64,000 bases of DNA from Bimuria novae-zelandiae CBS 107.79 (GCA_010015655.1 ML976703.1:167905-231904); one strand, 5' to 3'; shown: positions 10,294 through 23,412, counted from the first letter of the stretch. Program-made: numbers and translations. The notes: a model not told the origin generated them from the letters alone.

Positions 10294-13200
10294 ACTATCC
10301 CTCCCTTCCTAGTCTTCGTCCGTGAAGAATTATGCCTGCTAACTAAATAATTAGCACTTATTATTATCGTGAACTTATTTCTGCTATTAAAGCGTATAGA
10401 AGTATTATAGTATTAAAGTATTTTAACTACAAGACTTATTCGCAAGTCTATAAGGTATTAATTTATTTAGGGAAATATAGTGAGTACTTAAAAAGGGGCG
10501 CGAAGTGCAACGTAGCTATTACTTATAATAAGTTTTTTTATTTAGTTACTAAGAAGTAAAAATTAGATACGTAAATTCTAAAGGCGTAAAAAGAGCAGAA
10601 CGTAGTATTTAAAATAATACACGTAGCGCGTATAAAAGAAAAGTATTTAGCTAAATAATTAGCTTTAAACGCGAAGCGTGCTAAGGAGGTAATTACTATT
10701 AAGAGCGCTGCTCTAGAGGAACTAGAGAAAGATCCTCCTTAGTCTGCTTAGCTAAATAGCCTAGTTGTAATGAGGTAAGCGCCCCGCTTACTAAGCCAAT
10801 ACTATGTGACTTCCTCACCTGCACCAAAAGGTACGCACGAGAATACTTAAGCCAAGTATTACTCGTATAGTATAATATATATAGGATATGCTAGGGTCAG
10901 CCACTAGCGCTAGTGTTTGATCCTAGCCTAGCCGGAACCTCTATAAGCGAGAGAAGGCCACGTGTTCGACCGTGCCTACCTCGTTACACTAGTTAAGCTA
11001 ACTCCCCGTGTCTGGTTGGCTGCGGAAGAACTTCCCCTCGATTTCTAGAACAACCCGGTGCCTTTGTCGTCCTAGGCCCGCCTAGGACGTGGGGCCTCGG
11101 GATGCCCTTTATGGAACTTCTCTAAGGCCTCTTTGCAGCTGGTAAGGTTTCTCGCTAGTTCCCACGTATTGTGGCTTTCTGGCCATCCTTCCCACTTTAC
11201 CAGGTACTTGTACTAACGCCCGATCTTTTATAGATCCCTAATTACTTCGACCTTGTACTCCTTGTCCTTAAGTTCGAGTTATATTTCTAGTTCGACGTTT
11301 AGTAGTGCTAGTTCTAATAATAATTTATAGAAGACTGGGTGGATACGTGTATTTATAAGTAATTATAGTTTAAAATTTACTAGTCCTTTAACTTCTTAAA
11401 TTTTAAATAGTCCTTTTTAAAGGTTATCTAGTTTTTTACTTAGCCTTATTATCTTAAAAATTTTTTGCGAGAGGAAGACTCTCTCCTCCTTAAAAGTTAG
11501 TTTTATAATTCTTTTTTATTCGCCTATTACGCTATTTATTTATTACGCCGCGCGATATTCTTGTATAATATTTTATATAGATTTTATATAAGTTTGGCTT
11601 TATTAGCTGCGTCCTTTATAATGCTCTAGATATCTAATAGATCCTAGTAAGTCGTTAGCTCACATCTATGGTTGGCGTAATATAGCGAGTATCCTGTAGT
11701 CGTCGATCTTGTGCTATTATATGCCAGCTAAGCTATTAGCAATAGCTTAACCTAATTATTTTAAAACTTATTTATATATATCTAGAGATATTATTCTAAC
11801 GTTTAGTTTATTTACTTAGTTTAGCTATCTATCTTAGGATAGAAGCTCGTTGTAAGCTTATACTTAATCCCTAATTTAGCTATAAACGTAGTCTAGTATA
11901 ATAATGTAAATATCTTTGTCCTGTTTATAATAAACTCGTTAGGTTGTTTAACCTATAATATTAGTTCTTGCTTTACTATATAGGCTAGTTCCTTTGCTAA
12001 TATAGCTTTTTTAATTAGTATAAACCTTAACTCCTTAGTAAGTTAGTAGATTATAACTAAAATTAAGTTATAAGAATCTTTATTCCCTAGTGCTAGTAAT
12101 ACTAGTAGTTTTATAATAAAGTCTATAATTACGTTTAACTATAGTTTTAGGGGCGGCTTTAGTAGCTATAAGAGGCTATAGGGCTTATGTCTCTTAGGCT
12201 TATTCTTATAACAGGCTAAATAGTTGCTTATAACTTTTTATACCGCCTAGTGTAGCCTAGGGGTAGCATATTCGTTCGTAATATAACACGTTATTTTAGC
12301 AATTCTTAGGTGTCCCTAATCTTTATCTTTATATAGCTTTTTAATTAGCAGTAGAGCTATCTACTCGCTAATTTAAATATAGTTTTAATAGTCTCGTGCT
12401 ATTAATTTTATAGCTTAGTAAAAATTATACGCTTAGCGCTCCTCGTCTATAAGCCTTTTATAATCTTATATCCTATCTATAGCTAATCTATAATAGGTTA
12501 AGTCTACGCGTCGCATTTCTAGTGCTAGCGTAAATTATATCTTATTATAGCGAAGGGTTCTATCCTTCGCGTAGGTTAGGATTACGACGTGATTACCCCT
12601 GTTATCTTTTTTATAAGGTCTAATTATCTACTAAGTGCATCTACCGCAGCGTTTACGCTCCTTAGTAAATACGTAATATAAAAGTTAAATTCTACTATCT
12701 ATTTAGACTATTTAGCCTGTCGCTAATTAAGCTTCTTAGTCGTCGTAAAGCAGGTTAGATTAAGGTAAATAAAAAAACACCTCTATTTAATACTTAGCTC
12801 CCTTAAGCTATACTTCCTATTACTTAAAATAATTAATAATAGCTAGTAATTCCTTATTATAGATTTTATAGTTAAGCTCTGCTCCTAAGAGCTTTCTTAC
12901 GTAGTAAAAGACTAGTCTCTACTTCTAGTTATTGCATTCTTATAGTAGTACGGCCCCTAACGCATAATCTAATGCTTCTATATAGATATAGTGTTGCCGC
13001 TCTAGGTCGTACATCTATAGTAGGGGTGCTATTAGGAATAGGCGCTTTAGTTATTTAAAAGCTTCCTTTTCTACTTTCTATAAAGGTTGCTATTTTCCTA
13101 TCTTCGTAAGTTTTATTAGTGGAGCGGTGACTTTTAAGTAGTTTCTAATAAATTTGCGATAGAAGTTAATAAAGCCTAAAAAGGATTAGATATCCTTTAC

Positions 13201-16200
13201 TAACTCTAGTAGTAACTATTCTTTTATTGTCGCGATTTTTTTAGGTCTATTTTAATACCTTCCCGGGATATTACAAATTCCAGATATTCTGTTTCCGTGA
13301 CATAGAACTTACATTTCTTGGAGTGTAGGAGCAATCTATACTCTTATAGTTTCTGCAACACCTTGCGAACATGTTCCTTATGTTCTTCTAGTATTCCACT
13401 TAAGTATATTAATATGTTATCGAGGTATGCCGTGCAGAATACGTCTAAGTATTTATATAATACTTAATTTATTAGTTTCTAACAAGTTACTAGTGTGTTA
13501 GTTAGCCATATTAGCATAACTATATACTTAAAGAGGCTATATCGTGTATAGAAAGCTATTTTCTACTTATAACCTTTCGCTATCTAAATCCTATAGAATC
13601 TGTCTTAAACGTTAAATTTTGTAAACTACTTAGCTCCTCAGAGTCAATCCATAAGCTCTATTATTAGTAGTAATAGGTAGTAGTTTTTAACCGTTACGGC
13701 GTTTAGCTATTTATAATCTATATAGAGTTGTAGCCTGTCGTCCTTCTTTTAAATAAAAAGTATAGGGAAAGCCGCAGGGCTCTAGCTAGATCTTTATTTC
13801 CCTAAGCGTAGATTCTTCTATATTATCTCTTTTAACTCTTTTTCTTATTTATAGGTAAGGGGCCTTAGGCGTTCTAGCTATAGCTTAGCTCCTTTTACTA
13901 GTAGTATCTTATAATCCTACTCCTTATATTTAGGTAAGACAGTCTTGTCGTGTTCCTTAAATAGGTCTACGAATTCCTTATATTCTTCTAGTAGACTAGG
14001 GTTATCTAAAACTATCTTAGTTTCTTAGACCTATATGTAGTGCACCTGCCCTAGGTATTACTTTAAAATCCTATCTATCTTATATACTAATATTTTTTAT
14101 ATTTTAAATATTTAGCTCTCCTTTCTTACCTAAGGTTTTTTAGAGAGTTTCTCTTCTACTAGGGCTCTCCTAAGCCATCGCTACTAGGCTTTAAGAAAGG
14201 ATCGTTTATTTAATCTAGTCTATTTATAGATTATGTTGCTCTAGCTATTTATATCTTATAATAGCTTTAATGTCTCTTATCTCTATAATAGTAAAAACAT
14301 GTTAGCTTTCTAGGCCTTTAATAATAACTTATACTAGCGCCGTCTCGAGGCGCAGCTAACTATTACTATATCCTTATAATTAGGTCCTGTCCGCGAGTCC
14401 TATGTATAGTAGCATCCTCTTATTACAATATAGCATATTATATTTCTTAACTACTTATAGGGTAATTAGACACGCGTTTGCCCCTAGGTTAATTAGTGCT
14501 ATAACACAATATCTATACACTATAATATCTTTAATTAAGCGCTTCTTAACTTAGCGAGTGTCTACTTAATAAGCTATAATAATTACACTATTACTAGTAT
14601 AGCTCGTTGCCTGGTAATAGTTTAGTTTTTTAAGTCTTTAGACTTATTTTAGACCCCCTATAAGGCCTCTACCTTTTAAATCTAACCTTTAAGTTATACT
14701 AGCTTTAAGACTTCTTTAATTTAGTACTACTTATATTATTATTAATATAGTGTATAGGTCTCTCTAATCCTATTAGACTCATATACTCCTTAATTCCCAT
14801 GTTGCGGGTAGCTTAGAGTAAGGCATTTATTTTAGGCTAATATATTATGCCCTAAGTAGCTATCTAAAGAAGCTACCTCTTCTTACAGGCTTAGGTATAA
14901 AAAGCACTATAGATTATATTATTCTTATCTAATTAATAGGTAGTCTGCGTCTTTCTTTAGCTATATATTTCTTATTATCGTGCTAGTGTCGCGAGGGTCT
15001 AAGCCCTAAGAAAACTAGCCTGTCTCGAACTTTTATTACCTATATATTTTATAGGTAATATTAAAATATTAGTGCTAGCTATTCTACTTATAGTGCTTAG
15101 CCTAATAGGCTAAAAAGTATTTATAGTAATTATTAGGCACGCTATACTAGCTTTACTTTAGCCTATAATATTTTAAACCTCCTAAAAAATAAGAAGCCTT
15201 AACTCTAATTTTAAAGTATTATTAGTATCCTTTGCGCGTGCATTGCCACTACTTAGTATATTTATATCGTTCCTATATCGTGATCTGGCGTAGGTACTGC
15301 TTTGGGCGCCCCTGTAGCTTCTCCGCTAGCTAGTAGGCGTCCCATGCGCGTGCCCCCTGGACGATCACTTTTGCCTCACACTAAGACGAGTGGTGTAGCG
15401 TGCTACTGCACATCCAGCAGGTGTTGTCTGCCAGTCACTAGAAGATCTGGTACTTAGGGAGGGTTTTCCGCTCCTCTTCTTCTTCCATTGGCTCTGGGAT
15501 CTCTTGTGTGAGATCCACCTCGTCGGCTTCTATCGGCGTAAGAGTGGCCATGGCCACTTGTAGGAGGTTGGTCGTATTAACCTTAGTCTCCTAACTTTCG
15601 CAGTCTTTAGCGAAGTGGCCTTATTTACTATATTAGAGGCAGGCTTTATCCTTAAACCTCTATTCTTGTTCTTTCTGCGAAATGCTATTCTTGCCCTAGT
15701 AACTCTTCTTTAGTCTGTATAACTATTTTCCCTTACTATTTTTCTTTTTATACCATCGGGCTTTATTAGTTATAATAATATCTCTATCCTAGTCTTTTCT
15801 TGCGGGTCTAAATTAGTTCTCTTTTCTAGTAAGTAGCCTAGTATTATGCTGTCTTTCTAGCTTGCGTTTGTATAGGTAATTATTTATTTTAATAGTATTA
15901 TTAATAAGTTCTTCTAAGTTATCTGCTTTTCCTTAGTACTCTAATTCGTCTTTAACTAATTCTTTTGGTCTATTATAGTAGGTAATTATAAGTAGGGCTT
16001 CCCCCTATCCGTCGAGTTCTGCCACGATCTGTTTAAACTCTAGTATATAAAGTACTGCTAATTTCTCCTAACGTAGGCGTTAGAGGCGTATTTTAGCTTA
16101 ATATCCCTTATTAATAGTACTAAATATTCCTTTTATAGCCTTATAAAAGGACTTTTAGTCCTTAAACGCGTCCTTAGTAGCGTCTAAATTATAATCCTTT

Positions 16201-16580
16201 ACTTTGCTATTCTTAAGAAAGTTATTAATTATTAGTCTAGCCTATGCAGCTGCCTTGTCTTGCATGTTTATATAAGTAATTAGGATTTTATCTTATTCTA
16301 TATTAAATCTCCTTAGGTTATAGCAGATAAATAGTTTTATCTAAGTTAAGAATGTTCCTAAGTAGCCCTTCCTAGAATAGGGTTTAGGCTTTAAGACTTT
16401 TAGTTAATATTTTGCATCTTCTTATTAGCTTATCTTCTTACTTATTTAGTTAATAATTTCTTATAGCTAGGCTATCTAAGCCGCTTATTTAATAACTATC
16501 TTTTTTAGGGTCTTTTCCTTAGGTGCCAGAGCTACGGTGGTTAAACTAGGTCCTACTATTATACTATAGGATAGTTAAAG
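10294..16580 (-). pseudogene. Ty3/Gypsy (chromovirus) gag-pol relic, family A, RIP-inactivated
   Basis: Read on the minus strand between the two family-A LTRs. Gag starts just inside the right LTR (16550-16500: GPSLTTVALAPKEKTLKK), with a gag core, and a zinc knuckle at 15660-15604 (C-L-x-Y-S-K-x-GHFAKDC). Retropepsin lies near 14500 (ALINLGANACLI), the reverse-transcriptase palm at 13426-13412 (YLDN for YLDD), integrase near 11960-11800 (ending in NQTLE-like sequence), and an intact chromodomain at 11225-11000 (KYLVKWEGWPESHNTWE). Stops occur at former Gln/Trp codons and catalytic Asp are Asn, so no active protein can be made. A solo LTR (10766-10988) interrupts the 3' end. A short plus-strand lysine-rich relic at 10400-10740 is unassigned. 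Confidence 0.85.
10766..10988 (+). mobile_element. Solo LTR, family B, copy 2, nested in element A
   Basis: A 223-bp unit, TGTAATGAGGTAAGCG...CTCGTTACA, flanked by the perfect 5-bp duplication CTAGT (10761-10765 and 10989-10993). Its terminal TGTAA/TTACA are inverted. It is much less RIP-mutated than copy 1 (7505-7707), so it is probably younger. It sits between the chromodomain of element A and that element's 3' LTR. Confidence 0.92.
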
Positions 16581-17006
16581 TGTTATAAGGCTCTTACACC
16601 TTATTTTAATTTAAGTTAGGGTAGTAAGGTATCGTAGTACTTTATAAATTATTTAGTAGTATAAGTTAATGCGACACTTAGCGCGAGGCTAAATAATCTA
16701 ATCTTATAATAAGGTAAGATAACTATTAGTTTATATAGGAGAACGTACTCGCATAGAAGATATATAAGTTAACTATAAGAAGCATAATAAAGAAAACCGT
16801 CCTGTATATATACTTACTTTACTTAGTTACTTAGTACTACTAATTAACTAAGTAGTTACGTGCCTTGCTTTATTACTTAGTACTACTAATTAACTAAGTA
16901 ATTACGTAACCCTAAAGCTAGTTTTTTAGCGTACTGGTTAACCCGTTCCTTGGCCGCCTGTCCTCATAAGCGCCCATCCCCCATTGTCTGGTCCTGGTTC
17001 GTAACA
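16581..17006 (-). mobile_element. LTR, Ty3/Gypsy family A, 5' LTR of the element on the minus strand
   Basis: A 426-bp unit from TGTTATAAGGCTCTTACACC to GGTTCGTAACA, with TGTTA/TAACA inverted termini. It is a direct repeat of 9866-10293. The inner flank TAGTTAAAG is shared with the family-C LTR at 19021, so the two families appear to use the same junction (primer-binding) sequence. Gag coding begins within about 60 bases on the minus strand. Confidence 0.88.
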
Positions 17007-17899
17007 TTTTGCCTTTTTACCTTTATAGTCACGTCTCTACTAGTAAGGTCTTTTATCTAGTGGCGCCTTAGTTTTCTAACTCGTTATTAGCCTGCTTAGT
17101 AAGGTCCTAAGAAGACTTTGCTTTCTTAGTCTAGGTTTATATAGCTTCTTCCATGCTAGCATTAGTTTTAGTCTTTTTTTATTATTTTTAGTAAAGCGCT
17201 TTATAGGTGCTCCTAGTATCCTTAATTTATAAGATCGCTTTTTCCTCTTAGGGTTCCCCGTATTGTTTACATCCGATAACTAGACACTTCTAAAGTTTTA
17301 GATCCTAATATAGTAGGGTTATTTCTAATACTACTATTTATTCTTTTTAATGCAGATGTGCCAGGTAATCCCTATTATAATTAACTATTTAATTTATTAT
17401 AGGTAATTAGGACTCATGCCCTCTATCTATTAGTTTCTTATAGTTATTATTAATCCTAAGTCTATACCTTTAGGGTACTAGCTTATGGCTTCTTTATATG
17501 CTTTATATATTTAGCATTTATCGTTAAAGCACTTTTACTACTCTAATTCCTTATAGTATTATAACTATTTATTGGGAAAATGTTTATAGCAGTTTGTTAG
17601 TAGTTTATAATTATTAATATACTTGTAGTTAAGGTTTCTTAGCAATATTACTACTTATGCTTTTTTTTCTGGTATAGTTAGTAGTCCTTTTTATTATAAA
17701 GGAACCAGGCTACCTTTTTATATTATTCTTAAATTTTAATTTATTATTTTAATATTAGTATATTTCCTTAGTACTTTATAATAAACTTGTAAATTGCCGT
17801 GGCTCTTAGTCTTTTAAGTTTAATCTTTTATATGCATTCCTAGGGTGTATGCATTTAGCTATTATATACCTAATACTTTTATTCAAATAGCTAAAGAAA

Positions 17900-19015
17900 G
17901 ATTTTGTACTCTAGTACTATTCTCTATTCTGTTTTTTCTAGTATCTCTAGAACCTCGAGTTCTATGTTAGAGACTTTATTTGTATCTTATTTTAGTAGTA
18001 TAGGTGTTAGTACATATAGCATAGCTATTACTACTTAAATACTTTAAGCTTTTTTACTTTATCTTTTATTATTTTTTCCATAATTCTTTTGGAAGTAACC
18101 TTATTCTCTGTATTTTAAGCATGCTTTTTTGTTAAAGCGTTATTTTTACTTTCAGTTAGATAGTCTATTATTATAGCCTTTTTACTACTTCCTTAGTTTC
18201 TATTTTTAAGCTTTATTAGCTATTATAATATCTTTATCGCGGTCTATTTGTAGTTTTTAGCTTTTTTTTTATATTAGGTTAGATATAATTGCCTTCTTAC
18301 TTTTCTTACTATTATTTATATTGTTAATTATTCATTTATACGGCTTGTTTTATAAGTTTCTTTAGGTTATTTACTTTATTATAGTAGGTATGCTTGTCCT
18401 TAACGTTTTTTAGCCTGTTATAGTAAGCTACTTAAAGTAGGGCGTTATCTTAATTACTTTTAGCTTATAGGCGTCTAAACTTAGCGATATAAGCACTAGC
18501 TAATTTAGTTTATTTAAGCCTTTATATTTTACGTTTAGCTTATTATTCCTTATTAACCTTTTTAAATATAATTTAGATCTATTCCTTAAACGTTGCCTAG
18601 TCTTTAAATATTTTCTTCGTTTTATTATTATATTCCGCGATGTTATTTTCGCTTTTTTAATAATTATGAATAAGGGGTTAAAGCTACTTAGCTATCTTGC
18701 CCTTTATATGCATGTTTACTACTAGGCTTTTAGACTACTTAATTTTAAAGACATCCTTATTATATTAGCAGTATAGTTATATATTTGTAAGGAATGCCTT
18801 AAGTCCTTTCTATTTACTTTTATAAATTTTAAGAACCTTAAAAACGTAAGCTATTAACTTAGTTAACTACTCCTTAAGCTATTATATTTTATTAAGTTAG
18901 TTAGCTAGTAACGTTATTAGGTTTATAGTTAACTTAAAAGTACTGCTTCTTATTAGGACCCTTAAGCTAGTAGTGCTTAACAGTATGATTATATTATTTT
19001 AGACCTTTAGGTAGT
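17900..19015 (-). pseudogene. Ty3/Gypsy gag relic, family C
   Basis: Immediately left of the family-C LTR, a minus-strand frame reads through many stops but keeps stretches such as MHIKGKIAK, SENNIAEYNNKTKKIFKD, ASAYIAKFRRL and VAYYNRLKNVKDKHTYYNK. This arrangement fits a Retrotrans_gag domain: an aromatic-rich helical core ending in an LxxxYYxxLK-like helix. Stops replace Gln and Trp. No pol domain is readable further left before the family-A LTR at 17006, so this copy is truncated or interrupted by element A. Confidence 0.6.
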
Positions 19016-19020
19016 TAAAG

Positions 19021-19495
19021 TGTTATAGAGCCTGTACGTACCTAAGCCTATTCTAGATTAGGGAAGAATAGATTAAGGGTAAAGCGCCTTATAGATATTT
19101 AATAGTTAAAAGCTAAGGATAATAATAAAATTAATTATAAATAATCTAATTCTATAATACACTGTAGAATAAATAACTAGGAGATTTACTCGCAGTATTA
19201 AGAGAGTTAACTACAAGGAGTAGGAAAGGTATAGAGAAATTATTAAACTATACACTATTTGTTCTAGTCCTCGCTGTTATTAGAATTACTATTATAGTCC
19301 TGCTAAGACACTGTAGTCCCTGGGACCACGATAGTTCCTAGGGACTTTCGCTTATGCGGGACTACGTTACGTGATTACTGACCTAAGCTGTCCCGCGCCT
19401 TTATGTCTTCCTTTAACGCAGTTATTCCGCTAATAATAACTCTCTTGGCGTAATTACCTGGTTCCTTTGTTCTCGTGGGGTTCGTAATCGTAACA
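19021..19495 (-). mobile_element. LTR, Ty3/Gypsy family C
   Basis: A 475-bp unit from TGTTATAGAGCCTGTACG to GTAATCGTAACA, with TGTTA/TAACA termini. It is related to the inverted copy at 8441-8961 and the truncated one at 43050-43200. The internal segment 19290-19400 is richer in GC and contains an imperfect inverted arrangement around GTCCCTGGGACCACGATAG. The inner flank and the gag relic to the left make it a 5' LTR of a minus-strand element. Confidence 0.85.
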
Positions 19496-20704
19496 CGTAG
19501 GTCTCTCTCTGATTTATATTACTTTATTATTAATTTAGATAGCTTCCTTCAATAGTATCTTTATAGTATTAATTTTTATTTTACTATGTAGTAGGTCTCC
19601 CTGCACTAACCTGTTTAGCCCCTTATAATACATTGTTATAAGACTAACGTTATTCTAAAAAACTTACCCTAAGTACTTATAAAATTTAGCGTTATATTTT
19701 ACTATAAAATAAGTTTATTAAATATTATATATAGCGCGTTAGGTAATAACCTCTTTATTAATAATTGTAATATATTACTTAACTTTTTTATAAAAGTTAT
19801 TATAGTTTTTTATAATATTATTAATTATCTTTAGCTAGGCATCTATTAGGGTATAGTTTAATCTATTTCAAAGCGTCTCCTTTTTTACAGGTTTATTTAT
19901 TTCTTCGTATCCTTTCTTTATTCAATAAAAGTATAAGTTAAGTTATAGGATCTAGAGTTCCGTATACTTAAAATTACTCTAAAAGAAGTTAGATTTATTA
20001 TAATAACGTCTTCCATCCTTTATAGCAATAATACCTTTCTTAGAAATATTTATGATATTAAAAAGGGTTTTATATCTACTTGTATTGAAGGTGTTTAAGA
20101 TATTAGAATAGCTAGTCTTAAAGAAGACTAGGGTTAGGTCTTAGATAAAAATAATATTAAAATAAATGTAGTTTATTAATAGCTCGCGCATATTAATAAG
20201 GTCGTTAGTATTAAAAGTAATATATAGTTATAAACAAATTAACTAAAGCTACAGTATAATCTAAATAATAAATTAATAAACTAGAAAATTAAATATAAAG
20301 TTAAAAAGTTTATCTTTAGCGCCCTTATATACTTAAGGTAATTACTAAGCTAATTACTCTAATTAGGCTAATTAGACATGTCTTAATAATTAGTATACGA
20401 AGACTACTAATTAAACTAATTAAATTACGTGACCTGCTCTATATCTATACGTCACGGGCCTAGTGATAACTATATAGAGGGACTCCTAATGTCGTTGCCA
20501 TCCAGGATCCTAATATAAAGCTTTTAAAATATTATTTTTATAATTATGACTTTAAAAGTAGTAATAAAGCATAAGAGAAACTTAATTTTAGTAATATATA
20601 TAATATAGTAATGTATTAGATCCCTAGCTTAGCGTCTATACGCCTTCTTTAATAGCGTAAGATACCCTATATTTAAAATCTATAAAAGGTGTAATAAATA
20701 CGTA

Positions 20705-22553
20705 ACGTATTAGACAAGTGAGTAGCACAGGCAAGCAAGCGGCACACCCGACTAAATTTTCATAATATATTACCTTTTAACTATAATAGCTTAACTACCT
20801 CTTACTTAATTACCCTATAATAAAGTAAATATCTACGTAGCTATTTTAGCTATTAATTAATATTAAATTTAGAATATGTAACACGCTACTACTACGTTTA
20901 ATATTTTTAAAACTATACTTTAACACTAACGCGTAAAAATTACTACGTAATGTAATTATTAGCCTAAATTAAGAAAGCTTACTAAGCTAGAAAAGGAGGC
21001 AGTTATTAGGCATATTCTTAACCTAAATTTGCGAAGATTTCCGCCCACGCTAGGTGCTATGCAAGATATGGCAGATAAGCTACTCGCTAAGCGAAGCGCT
21101 AGTAAGGTAGGCGAAAAGTGACCGCGTAACTTTATTAAGCAAATAGATAGCCTTTCTACGCGATTTAATTAGCTATACAATTAGTAAAAAGCTCTATATA
21201 ATAATTTAGAGATAATTAGGGCCTAGTTTAACTTTATAGCGCATACTAAAGCGATCTATAATATTTATAATTAAAATACTTATAACTTTAATAAAATAAA
21301 TGTTATAATAGACAAGAAGTTAGCTTAGCTTATTATTATAGATTTAGAAAAACGCGATAGGCTAAAACTAATATAGTTAAGTAATTATAAGTAGGTTATA
21401 GTAATATATAGGTTAATGCTACTAGCTAGGTAATTTTCCCTTTATTATTTATACTAGCTAGTATTACCACTCTATCTAGTATAAGGATAATAATATATTA
21501 CATAACTAGGCTTTCACTATTAGTGATAATAACTAAACTACTAATAAGCTTAAAGTAAAGTAGCTAAAGTTTTTTATTAAGTATATAGTAAAGCATAGGA
21601 TAGGCATACGCTAGCTACTTATATTTAATAACTATAATAGCTATAACTTACTTAAATGATAGTTAATTTATAAAAAGAATAATATTTATACTTTTTACAT
21701 ACTACTATACATATTATATCTTTTATAGCTACTTAATATTAGTTACTTTTTGCTGTTAAAGCGCGCGTATATCTACTAGATTAAAAGCCTAATATATAAC
21801 TATATTACTTATATTATAAAGTTAGAGTTCCTACTAGCCTTCTGCATAGCTTATAAGTAAGGAAGTATAAAAGAAAATATTTACGTAAGCTATTCAGGCG
21901 CTAGTCTAGTCCTATATAATCTAGACGTAATAATATTAAAGCTTAATATTAAGCATTATACGCTAACGCTATTTCTATTAAAGGTTACTTTATAAAAAGC
22001 TAAAATACCAAGTAGCGCGCGTAAGCTAGAAGCTTAATTAGTATTAATTTATAATAAAATTTAGAGGTATAAGAGCTTATCCCCTACTTCTATTATTATA
22101 ACGCTTAATTAGCTTAAAAAGCCGTTAAGGTAATAGCTTATAAAAGTACGCTTATACGCGATTAGATTAAAAAGCTTAAAAAGGCTAATAAGGCTACTAT
22201 AAAATATAAAAAGTAAAAAAGAAAGTAGATATAATAATAAGACACCCTAATAGGGATAGAGGTATAAGAGATTATTACTTAAAAAGATATTAAATGGTAG
22301 CTAAAAAGCAAAACGCGTTAAAATAGGGCGTAATTAGGTACTAGTTAGTTGGCTTTAACACGCTATAGCTACTATAAAGAAACTAAATATAATACGCGAA
22401 CGTGTATAAAGCGTACTATAAATACTACTTAATTTAAAATAATAATTATATATAATAAATATATTGCGTTATTAAGTTAAATTATTATAGAGGTATAAAA
22501 AGCTAGTAGGGTACGCTACTCGCTTGCCTGCGCCGCTCACTTGCTAGACACGT
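20705..22553 (+). mobile_element. Fot1/pogo-family DNA transposon, full length, RIP-inactivated
   Basis: Inverted termini (ACGTATTAGACAAGTGAG at the left; the reverse complement ACGTGTCTAGCAAGTGAG at the right) are flanked by TA on both sides (20703-20704, 22554-22555), the target duplication of Tc1/mariner-pogo elements. Inside on the plus strand from about 20976 a frame reads LTKLEKEAVIRHIL, FPPTLGAMQDMADKLLAKR (CENP-B-type helix-turn-helix) and, after stops, relics of the DDE region. Near 22360-22420 comes a degraded C-terminal zinc knuckle, RYSYYKETKYNTRTC, where Cys and His are now Tyr. No uninterrupted transposase remains. Confidence 0.85.
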
Positions 22554-23051
22554 TAGCTTTAGTATTCTCTACGAGCTAAAACCAGTCTTATATAACGTTA
22601 GGATCCTTATAAAGGACTCTTCTATAATTATACTTTTAATTAAACTTTATTATAAGTTTTAATTTATACGTAATAAAGTTTATAGCTTACTTTTAACTAA
22701 CTAGTCCTTAATTACACTTAGACTATAAAAATTAGCTTTATCTACTACTATAATAAGCTAAAATAAAAATTCTTACATACTTAAGTAAATTCTAAATAAG
22801 TACTTACTCCTGTATTAATAGTAGTTTTTTTAAGTTAAAGGTATAATTATATTAAAAAGTAATTTTAGTGCGTTTTATACTAAGTATACTTTAAGTTTGT
22901 TTTATAAATAACTATAACGCATCGCTAGCTTAATATTACGTTTTATTTAATAGTCTAAATTATAAGCTATATATAAGTTTTTTTTTAAATTATAATAATT
23001 AATAAGGTGATTAAGACATTACGTTATACTATAGGTGATACTATATTTTAG

Positions 23052-23126
23052 TAGGGTCTTAGCAGAGTGATTAGCTCGCTTGCCTAATTAGCTCGCTTGC
23101 CGAATTAGCTCGCTTACTAGATACGT
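23052..23126 (+). mobile_element. Right-terminal fragment of a second pogo-type element
   Basis: The sequence ends CTTACTAGATACGT followed by TA, matching the inverted terminus of the element at 20705-22553. It contains three tandem copies of an AGCTCGCTTGCC-like unit, resembling the subterminal CTCGCTTGCC repeats of that element. No matching left end was found, so it is a fragment. Confidence 0.6.
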
Positions 23127-23412
23127 TATAAGCGGTAAAGATATTATAATTAAACTATTAATTATTAATTTTAACTTCTACACGAAAGAAAAAGCGCATA
23201 TAAGTTAATTAAAATAAAAAGTTTATAAATATTAAGGCTATTAAGGCTACAATTAATTAAGCTACTACTTAGAGAGCTCTTATATTACGATTAACTATAT
23301 TAAATACAACTATAGCTATTAATAGGGTAGCTGCAACACCGAGCTTCGCAGATATGTGTGTACAGTTTCAAATATAATATAGCTGTGATCGATTATCGCG
23401 ACTTTTGTGTGG

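Larger units (their letters stand above)
7131..23412. other. AT-rich, RIP-degraded repeat block 1
   Basis: About 16 kb without a single open frame of 60 codons, dominated by TA-rich words, containing nested Ty3/Gypsy elements, solo LTRs and pogo-type DNA transposons listed separately. Coding relics can still be read through stops created by C>T or G>A. Between the named elements (7131-7500, 7713-8103, 8301-8440, 17007-17900, 19496-20702, 22556-23050, 23127-23412) I recognise nothing further. The left edge is gradual; the right edge is abrupt, at the 61-bp terminal sequence ending at 23473. Confidence 0.85.

Noticed and set aside
8441..19495. One large element bounded by the two family-C LTRs
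   Set aside because: The LTRs are inverted relative to each other, so they cannot be the two ends of one retrotransposon.
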